A stretch of 64,000 bases of DNA from Hyperoodon ampullatus (Eukaryota; Chordata; Mammalia; Artiodactyla; Ziphiidae), in the NCBI GenBank assembly GCA_949752795.1, contig CATKHW010000008.1:2604001-2668000 (forward strand). The letters are read 5' to 3'. This document shows, one piece after another, positions 13,215 to 27,089 of this stretch (position 1 is its first letter; every line of letters starts with the position of its first letter). The notes beneath the pieces were generated by a model, which worked only from the letters and a program-made list of their open reading frames with translations, ran no database searches and was not told the DNA's origin. The position numbers and the translations under genes are program-made.

Positions 13215-16200
13215 CTGTGACCTTTGTCACCACAATGCTCCATGAACTTTTGATCACAATGCTCCGTGACCCTTGTCCTCAAAATGCTCCATGCTTTCCT
13301 CAGCACAATGCTCCATGACCATTGTCAGCACAATGCTCCATGTGCAAATCAGCACAATGCTCCATAACACATGTCATAACAATGTGTCATGCACTTGTCA
13401 TCACAATGCTACTCAAACTTGTCATCACAACGCTCCATAAACATTGTCATCACAATGCTCCATACACTTCTCATCAAAATGCTCTCTCACCACTGATATC
13501 ACAGTTTTCCATCACTAGTCATCACAATAGTCCCTCACCCCTGTCATCACAATGTTCCATGACCCCTGTCATCACAATGGTACATGCCCTTATCATCACA
13601 ATGTTCAATGACCCCTGACATCACAATGTTCCATAACACCTGTCATCAAAATTCTCCATGACCCATTTCATCAAAATTCTCCTTGAACCCTGACATCACA
13701 ATGTTCCATAACCCCTGTCATCAAAATGTTCGATGACACTTTTCATCAAATTGCTCCATGACCCTGTCATCACAATGCATACAGCCCTTCTAATCACAAT
13801 GCACGACACACTTGTTATCAAAGTGCTCCATGACCTTTGTCATCACAAAGCTCCATGACCCTTTGCATCACAATGTTCCATCCCATTGTCATCACAATGC
13901 TTCATGCCCTTGTCATTACAATCCTTCATGACCCATGTATCAGAGTGTTCCATGACCTGTCATCACAATGCTCCAAACCCTTGTGATCACAATGTTCCAT
14001 AACACTTGACAACACAATGTTCCATGATGCCTGTCATCACAATACTACATGCCATTGTCATCACAATGTTCCATGACCATTTTCATCACAATGCTCAATA
14101 CACTTGTCATCACAATGCTCCCTGACACTTGTTGTCAGAATGCTCCTTTAAATCTGTCATGAAAAGGCTCCATGCATTTTTCATCACAATGATCCATGCC
14201 CTTTTCATCACAGTGCTCCATGCCATTGTCATCACAATACTCCACAAGCTTATCATCAGAATGCTCCATGACCACTGTCATTACAGTACTCCATGATGCT
14301 CGTCATCACAGTTATCCATTTTTCTTCTCGTCACAGTGCTCCATGGTCTTTCGATCACAATGCTCCATTCCCTGGTCATAAGAATGCTCCATGTCCCTTG
14401 TCATCACAATTCTCCACGTTCTTGTCATCACAATGCTCCATGACACTTCTCATCACAATTTTACATGCTCCTGTCATCACAATTCTCCATGCACCTGTCA
14501 TCGAAATGTCCCATGACACCTGTCATAGCAAGATCCATGGCTTTGTCATCAAAATGCTTCATACCTTGTCATCAAAATTCTCAATGCCCATTTTCATCAC
14601 AATGCTCCATGACCCTTGTTATCACAATGCTCCAAGACATGTCATCACAATGCTCCATTACCTTTGTCATCACAATCCTCCATGACACTTGGCGTCACAA
14701 TGCTCCATGCCCTTGTCATCACAATTCGCCATGCCCACTGTCATCACAATAATCCATAAAACTTGTTACACCAATTTTCCATGCCACTGTCTTCACAATA
14801 CTCCATGCTCTTGTCATCACAAAACTACATGACGCATGTCATCAGAATGCTCCATTGCCTTCTCATCACAATGCTCCATGCCTTTGTCAACATAATGCTC
14901 CAAGACCACTTTAATCACAATGCTCCTTGCCACTTTTCATCTCAATTTTCCATGAACCCTGTCATCACAATGCACCATGCCCATTATCATAATGCTTCAT
15001 GCTATTGTCACCACAATGAAATCAAAATGTTCCATGACCTCTGTCATCAATATGCTCCAAACCCTGGTGATCACAAGGTTCCATAACACTTGTCATCACA
15101 ACGCCCCATGACGCTTGTCATCACAATTATCCATGGATTTCTCATCACAAGGCTCCATGAACTTTGTCATCACAATGCTCAATACACTTGTAATCACAAT
15201 GCTCCTTGACCCCTGTCATCACAATACTCCATGAATATTTTCAGCCCAATGCTCCATGACCTTCACATCACAATGCTCCATGACTCTTGTCATCACAATG
15301 CTCCATGACCCCTCTCATCACAATTCTCCATGACCCTTGTAATCACAATGTTGCAAGCCCTTGTCATCAAAATGCTCCATTACCTTTGTCATAACCATCT
15401 TCCATGACACTTGGTATCACAATGCTCCATGCCATTGTCATCACAATGGACAATGACATATGTCATCACAATGCTCCCTGACACCTGTCTTCACAATACT
15501 CCATGACCTTGTCGTAACAATGTTCCATGCCCTTGTCATCACAATGCGCCATGCCCACTGTCATCAGAATAATCCATGAAATTGTCAGACAAATGTTCCA
15601 TGCCACTGTCATCACAATGCTCCATGCCCATGTCATCACAATGCTCCATTACCCATGTCATTAAAATGCTCCTTGCCTCCAGTCATCACAATGCTTCATG
15701 ACTTTTGTCATCACAATGCTCCATGCCCACTGTCAACACAATAATCCATGAAACTTGTCAGACCAATTGTCCATGCCCCCGTCACACAAGGCTCTGTGAT
15801 CTTTGTCACCACAATGCTCCATGAATATTTCATCACAGTGCTCTGTGTCCCTTGTCATCACCATGCTCCATGCCTTTGTCAGCACAATGCTCCATGACAC
15901 TTGTCTTCAAAATGCTCCATGCGCTTGTCAGCACAGTGCTCCATGACCCCTGCCATCACAATGCTCCGTGGCTCCAGTCATCACAGTGCTTCATGACCTT
16001 TGTCAACACAGTGGTCCATGCCCTCTTCACACACGGCTCTGTGACCTTTGTCATCACAATGCTCCAGGCCCACTGTCATCACAATAATCCATGAAACTTG
16101 TCAGACAAATGTTCCATGCCACTGTCATCACATTGCTCCGTGCCCTTGTCATCACAATGCTCCATGACCCCTGACATAACAATGTTCCATAACCCCTGTC

Positions 16201-17079
16201 ACAAAATGATCCATGACCCATTTCATCACAATGTTCCATAACGCCTGTCATCAAAATATTCCATGACGCTTTTCGTCAAATTGCTCCATGACCCTGTCAT
16301 CACAATGCTCCCTGCCCTTCTCATCACAATGAAGCACTCCCTTGTCATTAAAATGACCAATGACATTTTTCATCACAAAGCTCCATGACCCCTGGCATCA
16401 CAATGCTCCATGCCATTGTCATCACAATGCTCAATGAAATGTCTCATCACATTGCTCCATGCCCTTGTCATCACAATGCTCCATTACACCTGTCATAACA
16501 ATGCTCCATGACCCCTGCCATCACAATGTTCCACGGCCTTGTCATCACAAGGCTCCATGACCCTTGCCATCACAATGCTCCAAGACCTCTGTAATCACAA
16601 TTCTCCATGCCCCTTTACATCTCAATTCTCCATCAACCCTGTCATCACAATGCACCATGCCCATCATCATAATGATTCATGCTATTGTCATCACTATGAA
16701 ATCAAAATGCTCCATGACCTCTGTCATCACAAAGCTGCAAACCCTTCTGATCACAATGTTCCATGACACTTGTCATCACAATGCCCCATGACGCTCGTCA
16801 TCACAATTATGCAAGGTCTTCTCATCACAATGCTCCATGACCTTTGTCAACACAATGCTCAATACACTTGTCATCACAATGCTCCCTGACACTTGTCATC
16901 ACTATGCTCCTTGAACACTGTCATGACAAAGCTCCCTGCATTTTTCATCACAATGTTGCATTCCCTTTTCTTCACAATGCTCCAAGACCCCTGTTATCAC
17001 AATGCTCCGTGACTACACTCATCACAATGCTTCATGACATTTGTCATCACAATGGTCCATGACCTTGTCACACAAAGCT
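13215..17079 (+). repeat. 3.89 kb tandem higher-order repeat, copy 2
   Basis: Second copy of 9,324-13,214. The length difference is almost entirely one missing monomer: the 25 bases at 12,341-12,365 of copy 1 have no equivalent at about 16,230 in copy 2. The end of the copy coincides with another GCTCTGTGACCTTTG landmark, the same junction type that starts each copy. Beyond it the sequence turns into a related but distinct block that resembles 41,600 and 46,600 in array B. Confidence 0.92.
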
Positions 17080-20000
17080 CTGTGACCTTTGTCACCACAA
17101 TGCTCCATGAAATTTTTATCACAATGCTCTGTGACCCTTGTCATCACAAAGCTCCATGCCTTTGTCAGCACAATGCTCCATGACTCTTGTCATCACAATG
17201 CTCTATGCGCGTGTCAGCACAATGCTCCACAACCAATGTTATCACAATTCGCCATGCACTTGTCGTTACAACGCTCAACATCCTTGTCATCAAATTGCTC
17301 CATAAACCTTGTCATCACAATGCTCCTTGCACTTATCAAAATGCTCTCTCACCACTGATATCACAGTGTTCCACCACTAGTCATCACAATACTCCTTCAA
17401 CCCTGTCATCACAATGTTCCATTACCCCTGTCATCACAATGCTACATGCCATTATCATCACAATGCTCCATGACACCTGTCATCACAAAGTTCTGTAACC
17501 CCTGTAATCAAAATGCTTCATGACCCTTTTCATCACAAAGCTCCATGATCCCTGACATCAGAATGTTCTATAACCCCTGTCATCAAAATGTTCCATGACC
17601 CTTTTCGTCAAATTGCTCCATGACCCTGTCATCACAATGCTCCCGGCCCTTCTCATCATAATGCACCATGCCCTTGTTATCAAAATGCTACATGACATTT
17701 TTCATCACAAAGCTCCATGACCCTTGGCATCACAATGCTCCATTCCATTATCATCACAGTGCTCCATGGACCCTCTCATCACATTGCTCCATGCACTTGT
17801 CATCCCAAATCTCCATGACACTTGTCATCACAATGCTCGATGCCCTTCTCATCACAATGCTCCATGACATTGTCATTACAATCCTGCATGATGTATGTAT
17901 CACGTTGTCCCATGCCCTTGTCATCACACTGCTCCATGCCCAGTCTCTTCACAATAATCCATGAAACATTTCAGACCATTGCCCCATGTCCTTGGCATCA
18001 CAATGCTCCATTACCCCTGTCGTAACAATGCTCCATGTCCCCTGCCATCACAAGATTCCACGGTCTTGTCATCACAAGCCTCCATGACCCTTGTCATCAC
18101 AATGCTCCAAGACCCCTGTAATCACAAATCTCGATGCCCTTGTAATCACAAAGCTCCATGACTAATGTCATCAGAATGCTCCATGGCCTTCTCCTCACAG
18201 TGCTCCATGCCCTTGTCATCACAATGCTCCAATACCCCTGGAATCACAATGCTCCATGCCCCTTTTCATCTCAATGCTCCATCAACCCTGTCATCACAAT
18301 GCACCGTGCCCATCACCATAATATTTCATGCTTTTGTCATCACAATGAAATCAAAATGCTCAATGTCGTCTGTCATTACAATGCACCAAATCCTTGTGAT
18401 CACAATGCTCCATAACACTTGTCATCACAATGCCCCATGACGCTGGTCATCACAATTATCCATGGTCTTCTCTCACAATGCTCCAAGCCCTTGTCATCAC
18501 AGTGCTCCATTACATTTGTCATCACAATCCTCCATGGCACTTGGCTTCACAATGCTCCATGCCATTGTCATCACAATGCACCATGACATATGTCATCACA
18601 ATGCTCCCTGACATGTGTCTTCACCATATTCCATGACCTGGTCAAATTAATGCTCCATGCCGCTGTCATCACAGTGCGCCATGCCCACTATCATCACAAT
18701 AATCAATGAAAGTTGTCAGACCAATGCTCCATGCTCCTGTCATCACAATGCTCCATGCCCTTGTCAGCACAATTGTCCGTGACTCCAGTCATCACAATGC
18801 TACATGACCTTTGTCCTCACAATCGTCCATAACCTCGTCATCACAGGGCTCTGTGAACTTTTTCACAATAATGCTCCATGAACTTTTCATCACAGTGCTC
18901 TTTGACCCTTTTCATCACAATGCTCCATGCCTTTGTCAGCAGAGTGCTCCATGACCCTTGTCATCACAATGCTCCATGGGCTTGTCAGAACAATGCTCCA
19001 TGACCCATGTCATCACAATGTGCCATGCACTTGTCATCACAATGTTCCACAACTTTGTCATCACAATACTCTATAAACCTTGTCATCACAAAACTCCATG
19101 CACTTCACATCAAAATGCTCTTTCACCGCTGATATCAAAATGTTCCATCACTAGTCATTACAATACTCCTTCACGCCTGTCATGACAATGTTCCCCATGC
19201 TTCTCATCACAAGGCTCCATGACCCTTGTAATCACAATGCTCCAAGACCCCTGTAATCACAATGCTGCTTGCTCTTGTCATCACATAGCTCCATGACGCT
19301 TGTCATCAGACAGCTCCATGGTCTTAGCATCACAATGCTCCATGTCCTTGTCATTATAATCCCCCATGACCCATGTATCACAGTGTTCTGTGCCCTTGTC
19401 ATCAAAATGCTCCATGCCCACTCTCATCACAATAATCCATGAAACTTTTCAGACCCATGCTCCATGCCCTAGTCATCACAGTGCTCCATTACACCTGTCA
19501 TAACAAAGTTCCATGACCCCTGCTATCACAATGATCCACGGCCTTTTAATCACAAGGCTCCATGACACTTGTCATCACAATGCTCCAAGACCCCTGTAAT
19601 CACAATGCTCCATGCAATTGTCATCACAAAGCTCCTTGACGCATGTCATCAGAATGCTCCATGGCCTTCTCATCACAATGCTCCATGCCCTTGTCATCAC
19701 AATGCTCCAAGACCCCTGTATTCACAATGCTCCATGCCCTTGTCATCAAAAAGCTCCATGACGCATGTCATCAGAATACTCCTTGGCCTTCTCATCACAA
19801 TGCTCCATGCCCTTGTCATCACAATGTTCCAAGCTCCCTGTAAACACAATGCTCCATGCCTCTTTTCATCAGTATGGTCCATGAGACTTGTCATCACAAG
19901 GCTCCATGGTCTTCTCAACACAGTGATCCAGGACTTTGTCATCACAATGCTTCACGACCTTCTCATCAAGATTCTAAATGGCCCTTGTGATCATAATGTT

Positions 20001-21679
20001 CCAAGCCCTAATCATCACAATGCCCCATTATCTGTCATCACATTCCTCCATGACACTTCTCATCACAATGCCCCACGCCATTGTCATCGCAATGGAACAT
20101 GACATATGTCATCACAATGCTCCCTGACACCTGTCTTCACAATACTCCATGACCTTGTCATCACAATGCTCCATGCCCTTGTCACCACAACCCGCCATGC
20201 CGAATGTCATCACAATAATCCATGAAACTTGTCAGACCAATGCTCCATGCCCTTGTCATCACAATGCTCCATGCCCTTTTCATCACAATTCTCCATGACC
20301 CCGCACATCATAATTCTCCATGAATCCAGTCATCACAATGCTTTATGACCTTTTTCATCACAATGGTCCATTCCCTCATCATCACAGTTCTCTGTAACAC
20401 GTTTCATCACAATGCTCCATGCCTTTGTCAGCATAATGCTCCATGACGCTTGTCATCACAATGATCCATGCGCTTGTCAGCACAATGCTCCACAACCTTA
20501 TCATCACAATGCTCCAAAAATCTTGTCATCACAATGCTCCTTGCACTTCTCATCTAAATGCTCTATCACCACTGATATCACAATGTTCCATTATTACTCA
20601 TCACAATACTCCCTCACCCCTTTCATCACAATGTTCCATGACCCCTATCATCAAAATGCTACATGCCCTTATCATCATAATGCTCCATGACCACTGACAA
20701 CACAATGTTCCATAACCCTGTCATGAAAATATTCCCTGACGATTTTCATCAAATTGCTCCATGACCCTGTCATCACAATGCTCCCTGCCTTTCTCATCAC
20801 AATGCACAACGCTCTTTTCATCAAAATGCTCCATGACCTTTCTCATCACAAACTCCATGAACCTTGGCATCACAATGCTCCATGCCATTGGCATCACAAT
20901 GCTCCATGAAACCTATCATCACATTGTTCCTTGCTCTTGTCATCACAAAGCTCCATGATGCTTGTCATCACAATGCTCGATGCCTTTCTCATCACAATGA
21001 TCCATGCCCTTGTCATTACAATCCTCCATGACCCATGTATCACCGTCGTTCTGTGCCCTTGTCATCACAATGCTCCATGCCCACTCTCATCACAATAATA
21101 CATGAAACTTTTCAAACCAATCCTCCATGCCCTTGTCATCACAATGCTCCATTACCCCTGTCATAACAATGCTCCATGACCCCTGCCATCACAATGTTCC
21201 ACGGTGTTGTCATAACAATGCTCCAAGACCCATGTAATCACAATGCTCCATGCCCCTTTTCATCAGAATGCTCCATGAAACATGTCATCAAAATGCTCCA
21301 GGACATTGTCATCCCAATGCTCCATTCCCTTGTCATCACAATGCTCCATGAGCCCTGCCATCACAATACTCAAGGAATATTTTCAGCTCAGTGCTCCATG
21401 AAATTCTGATCACAATGCTCCATGACCCCTGTCATCACAATGCTCCATGACCACTGTCATCACAACGCTCCATGACACCAGACAACACAATGATCTGGGA
21501 ATCTTGTCATCGAAATGCTCCATGACCCTTGTCATCACAATGATCCATGCCCTTGCCATCCCAATGCTCCATGAACCCTGTAATCACAATGCTCCATGAC
21601 GCTTGTCATCACAATGCTCCATGACACTTGTCATCAAAATGCTCCATACATTTGTCAGCAAAATGCTACATGACCTTGT

Positions 21680-22750
21680 CATCACAATGCTCCATGCGCT
21701 TGTCATCACAATACTCCATTCCCATTGTCATCAAAATCCTCCATGAACCTTGGGTTCACATTGCTTCATGCCCTTGTCATCACAATGATCCATGCTCCTT
21801 GAAATGAAAATGATACATGACTTCTGTCATCACACTGCTCCAAAGCCTTGTGATCACAATGTTCATAACACTTGTCATCATAATGCTCCATGATGCCTGT
21901 CATGACAATGCTCCATGACCTTTGTCATCACAATGCTCAATACACTTGTCATCACAATGCTCCCTGAGACTTGTCATCAGAATGCTCCTTGAACACTGTC
22001 ATAAAAAGGCTCAATGCCTTTTTCATCACAATGCTCCACACCCTTTTCATCAAAATGCTCCATGCCATTGTCATCACATTACTCCACAAGCTTGTCATCA
22101 GAATGGTCCATGACACTTGTCATCACAATGATCCATGACACCTGTCATCACAATGCTCCATGCCCCTTGTCATTACAGTGCTCCATGACGATCCTCATCA
22201 CAATTATCCGTTGTCTTCTCATGACAATGCTCCACGGTCTTGTCATCCCAATGCTCCATGCCCTGGTCATCACAATTCTACATGTCCTTTTCATCACAAT
22301 GCTCCATGACACTTCTCATCAAAATGTTACATGCTCTTGTCAATACAGTTCTCCATGCACTTTTCATCGCAATGCTCCATGACCCTGTCATAGAAAGCTC
22401 CATGCGCTTGTCATGAAAATGCTTCACGACCTTGTCATCAAAATTCTCAAAGGCCCTTGTCATCACAATGCTCCATGATGTTGTCATCACAATGCTTCAT
22501 GACCTTGTCATCACGAAGCTCCTAGCCCTTGTCATCACAATGCTCCGTTAACTTTGTCATCACAATCCTCCATGACACTTGGCATTCCAATGCCCCATGC
22601 CATTCTCATCACAATGGACCATGACATATGTCATCCCAATACTCCCTGACACCCGTCTTCACAATACTGTATGACCTTGTCATCACAATGCTCCATGCCC
22701 TTGTAATCACAATGTGCCATGCCCACTGTCATCACAATAATCCATAAAAC
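21680..22750 (+). repeat. Diverged third copy of the 858/6,022 block
   Basis: Colinear with 6,022-7,004 at an offset of about 15,659 and with 858-1,840 at about 20,823. It shares the GAACCTTGGGTTCAC monomer, the TCCTTGAAATGAAAATG phase break and the long motif around 22,082 that encodes STSLSSEWSM in one frame. It is clearly more diverged than the other two copies are from each other. Confidence 0.75.
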
Positions 22751-25660
22751 TTGTCAGAGCAATGCTCTATGCCCATGTCATCACAATGCTCCATTCCCGT
22801 GTCATCACAATGCTCCGTGACTCCAGTCATCACAGTGCTTTATGAACTTTGTCATCACAATGGTCCATGCTTTCATCATCACAAGTCTCTGTGACTTAGT
22901 CACCACAATGCTCCATGAACTTTTCATAACAATGCTCTCTGACCCTTGCATCAAAATGTTCTATGCCTTTCTCAGCACAGTACTCCATGCCCCTTTTCAT
23001 CACAATGCTCCATGTGCTTGTCAGCACATTGCTCCATGACCCATGTTATCACAATGTGCCATGCGCTTGTCATCACAATGCTCCATAAACCCTTGTCATC
23101 ACAATGCTCCATGCACTTCTCAACAAAATGCTCTCTCACAACTGATATCACTATGTTCCATCACTAGTCATCACAATACTTCCTCACCCCTGTCATCACA
23201 ATGATCCATGACCCCTGACATCACTATCTTCCATAACCCCTGTCATCAAAATGCTCCATGACCCTTTTCAGCAAAATGCTCCATGACCCCTGACATCACA
23301 ATGTTCCATTACCCATATCATCAAAATCTTCCATGACCCTTTTCATCAAATTGCTGCTCGACTCTGTCATCACAATGCTCCCTTCCCTTCAAAACACAAT
23401 GCACCACGCCCTTGTCATCAAAATGCTCCCTGACATTTGTTGTCACATATCTCCATGACCCTTGGCATCACAATGCTCCATGCCATTGTCATCACGATGC
23501 TCCATGAACCCTCTGATCACATTGTTCCATGCCCTTGTCATCACAAAGCTCCATGACATTTGTCATCACAATGCTCGATGCCCTTCTCATCACAATGCTC
23601 CATGCCCTTGTCATTACAATCCTCCATGACCCATGTATCACAGTGTTCCGTGCCCTTGTCATCACAATGCCCCATGCCCACTCTCAACACAATAATCTAT
23701 GAAATTTTCAGACCAATGTTCCATGCCCTTGTCATCACAATGTTCCATGATGCCTGATATCACAATGTTCCATAACCCCTGGCATCAAAATGCTCCATGA
23801 CCCTATTCATCACAAAGCTCCATGAGCCCTGACATCGCAATGTTCCATATCCCCTGTCATCAAAATGATCCATGACCCTTTTCAACAAATTGTTCCATGA
23901 CCCTGTCATCACAGTGTTCCCTGCCTTTCTCATCACAATGCACAACGCCATTGTCATCAAAATGCTCCATGACCTTTGTCATCACAAAGGTCCATGACTC
24001 TCGTCATCAAAATTTTCCATGGTCTTCTCATCACAATGCTCCATGACCTTTGTCATCACAATGCTTAATACACTGGTCATCACAATGCTCCCTGACACTT
24101 GTCATCAGTATGCTCCTTGAACCCTCTCATGACAACGCTCCATGCCTTTTTCATCACAATGATCCATGCCCTTTTCATCACAATGCTCCATGCCATTGTC
24201 ATCACTATACCTCACAAGCTTATCATCAGAATGCTCCGTGACCCTTGTCATCACAATGCTCCATGACCCCTGTCATCACAATGTTCCATGACCACTCTCA
24301 TCACAATGCTCCATGACAACTGTCATCAGAATGCCCCATGACACTTGTCATTACAGTGCTCCATGAGGCTTGTCATCACAGTTATTCATGGCCTTCTCAT
24401 CACAGTGCTCCACGGTCTTCCTATCACAATGCTCCCTTCCCTGGTAATCACAGTGCTCCATTCCATGGTAATAACAATGCTCCATGTCCCTTGTCATCAG
24501 AATTCTCCACGTCCTTGTCATCACAATGCTCCATGACACTTCTCATCACAATGTTACATGCACTTGTCAACAAAATTTTCCATGAAATTGTCACCTCAAT
24601 GCCATATGACCCCTGTCATAGCAAGCTCCATGACTTTGACATCAAAATTCTTCACGATATTGTCATCAAAATTCTCAATGTCTGTTGTCATTACAATGCT
24701 CCATGCCCTTGTCATCACAATGCTCCATGAACCTTGTTATCACAGTGCTCCAAGCCATTGTCAACACAATGCTCCATTACATTTGTCATCACAATACTCC
24801 ATGACACCTGGCATCACAATGCCCCATGCCATTGTCATCACAATGGGCCATGACATATGTCATCACAATGCTCCCTGACACCTCTCTTCACAATACTCTA
24901 TGACCTTGTCATCACAAGGCTCCATGCCGTTGTCATCACAATGCGCCATGCACACTCTCATCACATTAGTCCATAAATCTTGTCAGAGAAATGCTCTATG
25001 ACCCTGTCATCACAATGCTCCATGCCCTTGTCATCACAATGCTCCATGACCCTGTCATCACAATGCTCCGTGACTCGTCATAACAATGATTCATGACGTT
25101 TGTCATCACAATGGTCCATAACCTCGTCATCACAAGTCTCTGTGACATTGTCACCACAATGCTCCATGAACTTTTCATCACAATGCTCTCTGACACTGGT
25201 CATCACCATATTCTATGTCTTCCTCAGCACAATGCTCCCTGACCCTTGTCATAAGAGTGCTCCATGTGCTTGTCAGCACATTGCTCCATGACCCATGTTA
25301 TCACAATGCGCCATGTGCTTGTCATCAATATGTTACCAATGTGAGGTCATTTTAATCAGTGCAGCCCTAAATTTTTGGGTGGCTATGTCTTATTGATTTT
25401 CAGTTTTCCCAAGGTATATTCCCTAGACTGGAAGTGCCCTTGGATCTGTAGCTCTGTTGTTTACATGTTTTAGGGAACACAACTCACTCCTCCAGAGAGG
25501 CAGTTGGCAATTTACATCCTGCCCATCAGCATAACTACGCTCCATTTTCTCCAGGGCCTGTCTTGCGTTTCTAGTTTTTACACATTTTGCGGATGTCCCT
25601 TTTGACCGGTGGGAAGTGACACTTCTTTGTAGTGCAGATTTGCATTGCCCGCTTGCTTGC

Positions 25661-25732
25661 TTGGCCAAAAAGTGCGTATGCGTTTTCTCCAGAATATATT
25701 CAGGAGAAAACGCATACGCCCGTTTTGGCCAA
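25661..25732. repeat. 72-base palindrome, unit 1
   Basis: Two 36-base arms meet at a GAATATATTC centre with no spacer. The outer ends read TTGGCC and GGCCAA. Three of 36 pairs mismatch. Confidence 0.93.
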
Positions 25733-26501
25733 GTGCATCATTGTCGAAGTTGTGCCCCTCTTCCTGTGCTTTAAAGGTGATTCCAATGTACCTCTTGAAA
25801 TCTGTTTCCTGCTATTCTGGCTCGCATTCAAGTCCGCCTCGTTGCCTTCCCTCAACAGATTTTTGGACGATAGTTTTCCTTTATTACTCGGCCATTTGCT
25901 GAATTGCTCTGCCCCTGAGCTCCAGTTTTCAACTCGTTTTTTGTGAGGTGACCGCAAGTCCCAAATTTTGGTTCAGTACCTATACTGTTTCCCAGCGGGT
26001 GGCTGAGAGTTTGGTTAATTCTTCTCACTGACCGGAAATTACAGTGATATGTACCCATCCAAATGCCTAACAGCTACTCTCATTGCTTCTGCCTCTTCCC
26101 TTTCATCATCTGCCAAGATGGCAACCTGTGCGAACCAGGAGGTTAAAGGGGCTGTCTCTCCAAGTTGGGAGATTGATAGTAAAGCAGTTGGACAGTCAAA
26201 CCAGAGCACCCGGAGAGGACAATTAGTCGAGTTTTAGAAACCTTTCGTATTCACAGTGTGTCCATTCTCTAGGTTTCCCGTACACGTTATAGCTGTAGTA
26301 ATATTCCCTTCAACCTGGAGAGTTGGGACCCATGGAATGGGTGCCACGCATTATTGCTTTAAAGGGTCTGCATTTGGTGACCCAGTCTCACCAATCCTCT
26401 CAGTACCAAGTGTGCAGCCTTATGAAACATCAAGCTGTCGTTGTAGATAGAGTCATTCCAGGTTTCATCAGAGCCCCTGAAGGAATTGTAAAGAATTTCC
26501 C

Positions 26502-26520
26502 TTTTTTTTTTTTTTTTTTT
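26502..26520 (-). repeat. T19 tract, likely remnant of an L1 poly(A) tail
   Basis: A run of 19 T lies exactly between the part of the unit without L1 similarity and the antisense L1 3' sequence. That is where the poly(A) tail of a minus-strand L1 insertion should be. Other units have a shorter T-tract broken by G at the same place (for example 28,240-28,257), so the length of this one is probably recent slippage. Confidence 0.7.
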
Positions 26521-27089
26521 GAAATTCCTTTTTATATTGGGTTTCAGCTGATTCTCACTGCCCTGTTGATACTAGTGTGGACACCCTTGATTCCCTTACG
26601 GAGACCTATGAATACATAGGTTTTAAGATTCTTACTAGTCAGATATATTCCTCTGCGGAAATATGAGGTTTTGAGTCCCTTTCACAGAGGAAGTTGTAGG
26701 TCTTGTCTATTCCGTAGTTGGTTTTTGGAACGGTACCTGTACTAATATCAAACTCTGGTTTTATGCATCACCCCACCTCTCTTTCCCCCTTAAGCAGGCA
26801 TAAGAGTGTTTTCTCAATGTGAGACACTGTTCTCTTTTGTAACTCAGTTCATGTGTAGCCATGTTTACAGGACCTTCATAAATGATATCTTATGATAAGT
26901 TTCTTTTTTCTGTGACTTATTTCACTCAGAATCATCATACCTGAATCCACTCATTTTGATGCTACTGGCCTTATGACATTGATTTCATGGCTGAGGGGTA
27001 TTCCATCATATGTAAGTACCACAATATCTAGAACCATTTTTGTCTTTCCTGCGATATTTAAGGTGTACCCAAATTGAAATTCTTGTAAG

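Larger units (their letters stand above)
1..25335 (+). repeat. Minisatellite array A, 24/25-base monomer
   Basis: The whole segment is a head-to-tail array of a monomer that alternates between 24 and 25 bases. The consensus reads CTTGTCATCACAATG followed by CTCCATGCC, and the 25-base form ends in CTCCATGAC plus C/A-rich bases. I see no inverted copies. Monomers typically differ from consensus at one to five positions, so the array is old, but larger blocks within it are recent duplicates. It begins before the window. The consensus strand has 9 C and 3 G per 24 bases and contains no CpG. All three plus frames of the 24-mer are open (for example the octapeptide LSSQCSMP), so the numerous short open frames are by-products. 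No gene, promoter or RNA gene was found inside. I do not recognise this family by name. Confidence 0.95.
25335..27089 (-). repeat. L1-derived satellite unit 1 (with left junction)
   Basis: First unit of a tandem block with about 1.735 kb period. Taking the CAGTGCAGCCC motif as unit start, starts lie at 25,357, 27,090, 28,834, 30,570, 32,301 and 34,040. In plus orientation each unit contains, in order: a region matching the antisense C-terminal part of L1 ORF2; a palindrome (25,661-25,732 here); about 0.8 kb with no L1 match that I recognise; a T-rich tract; and antisense L1 3' sequence up to the TGGCTGAGGG(A/G)TATTCC motif, which is the known L1 motif reversed. The L1 sense strand is therefore minus. 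The minisatellite changes abruptly to this unit at 25,328-25,340. No intact L1 ORF remains. Confidence 0.85.

Noticed and set aside
1..25335. CRISPR-like regular short repeats
   Set aside because: Monomers follow one another directly without unique spacers, vary in sequence, and lie in DNA with L1 and ERV relics. This is a eukaryotic satellite.
25661..25732. Palindrome interpreted as a transcription terminator or structured RNA gene
   Set aside because: There is no associated gene or promoter, and the arms are too long and spacerless for a typical terminator. A DNA-level explanation fits better.
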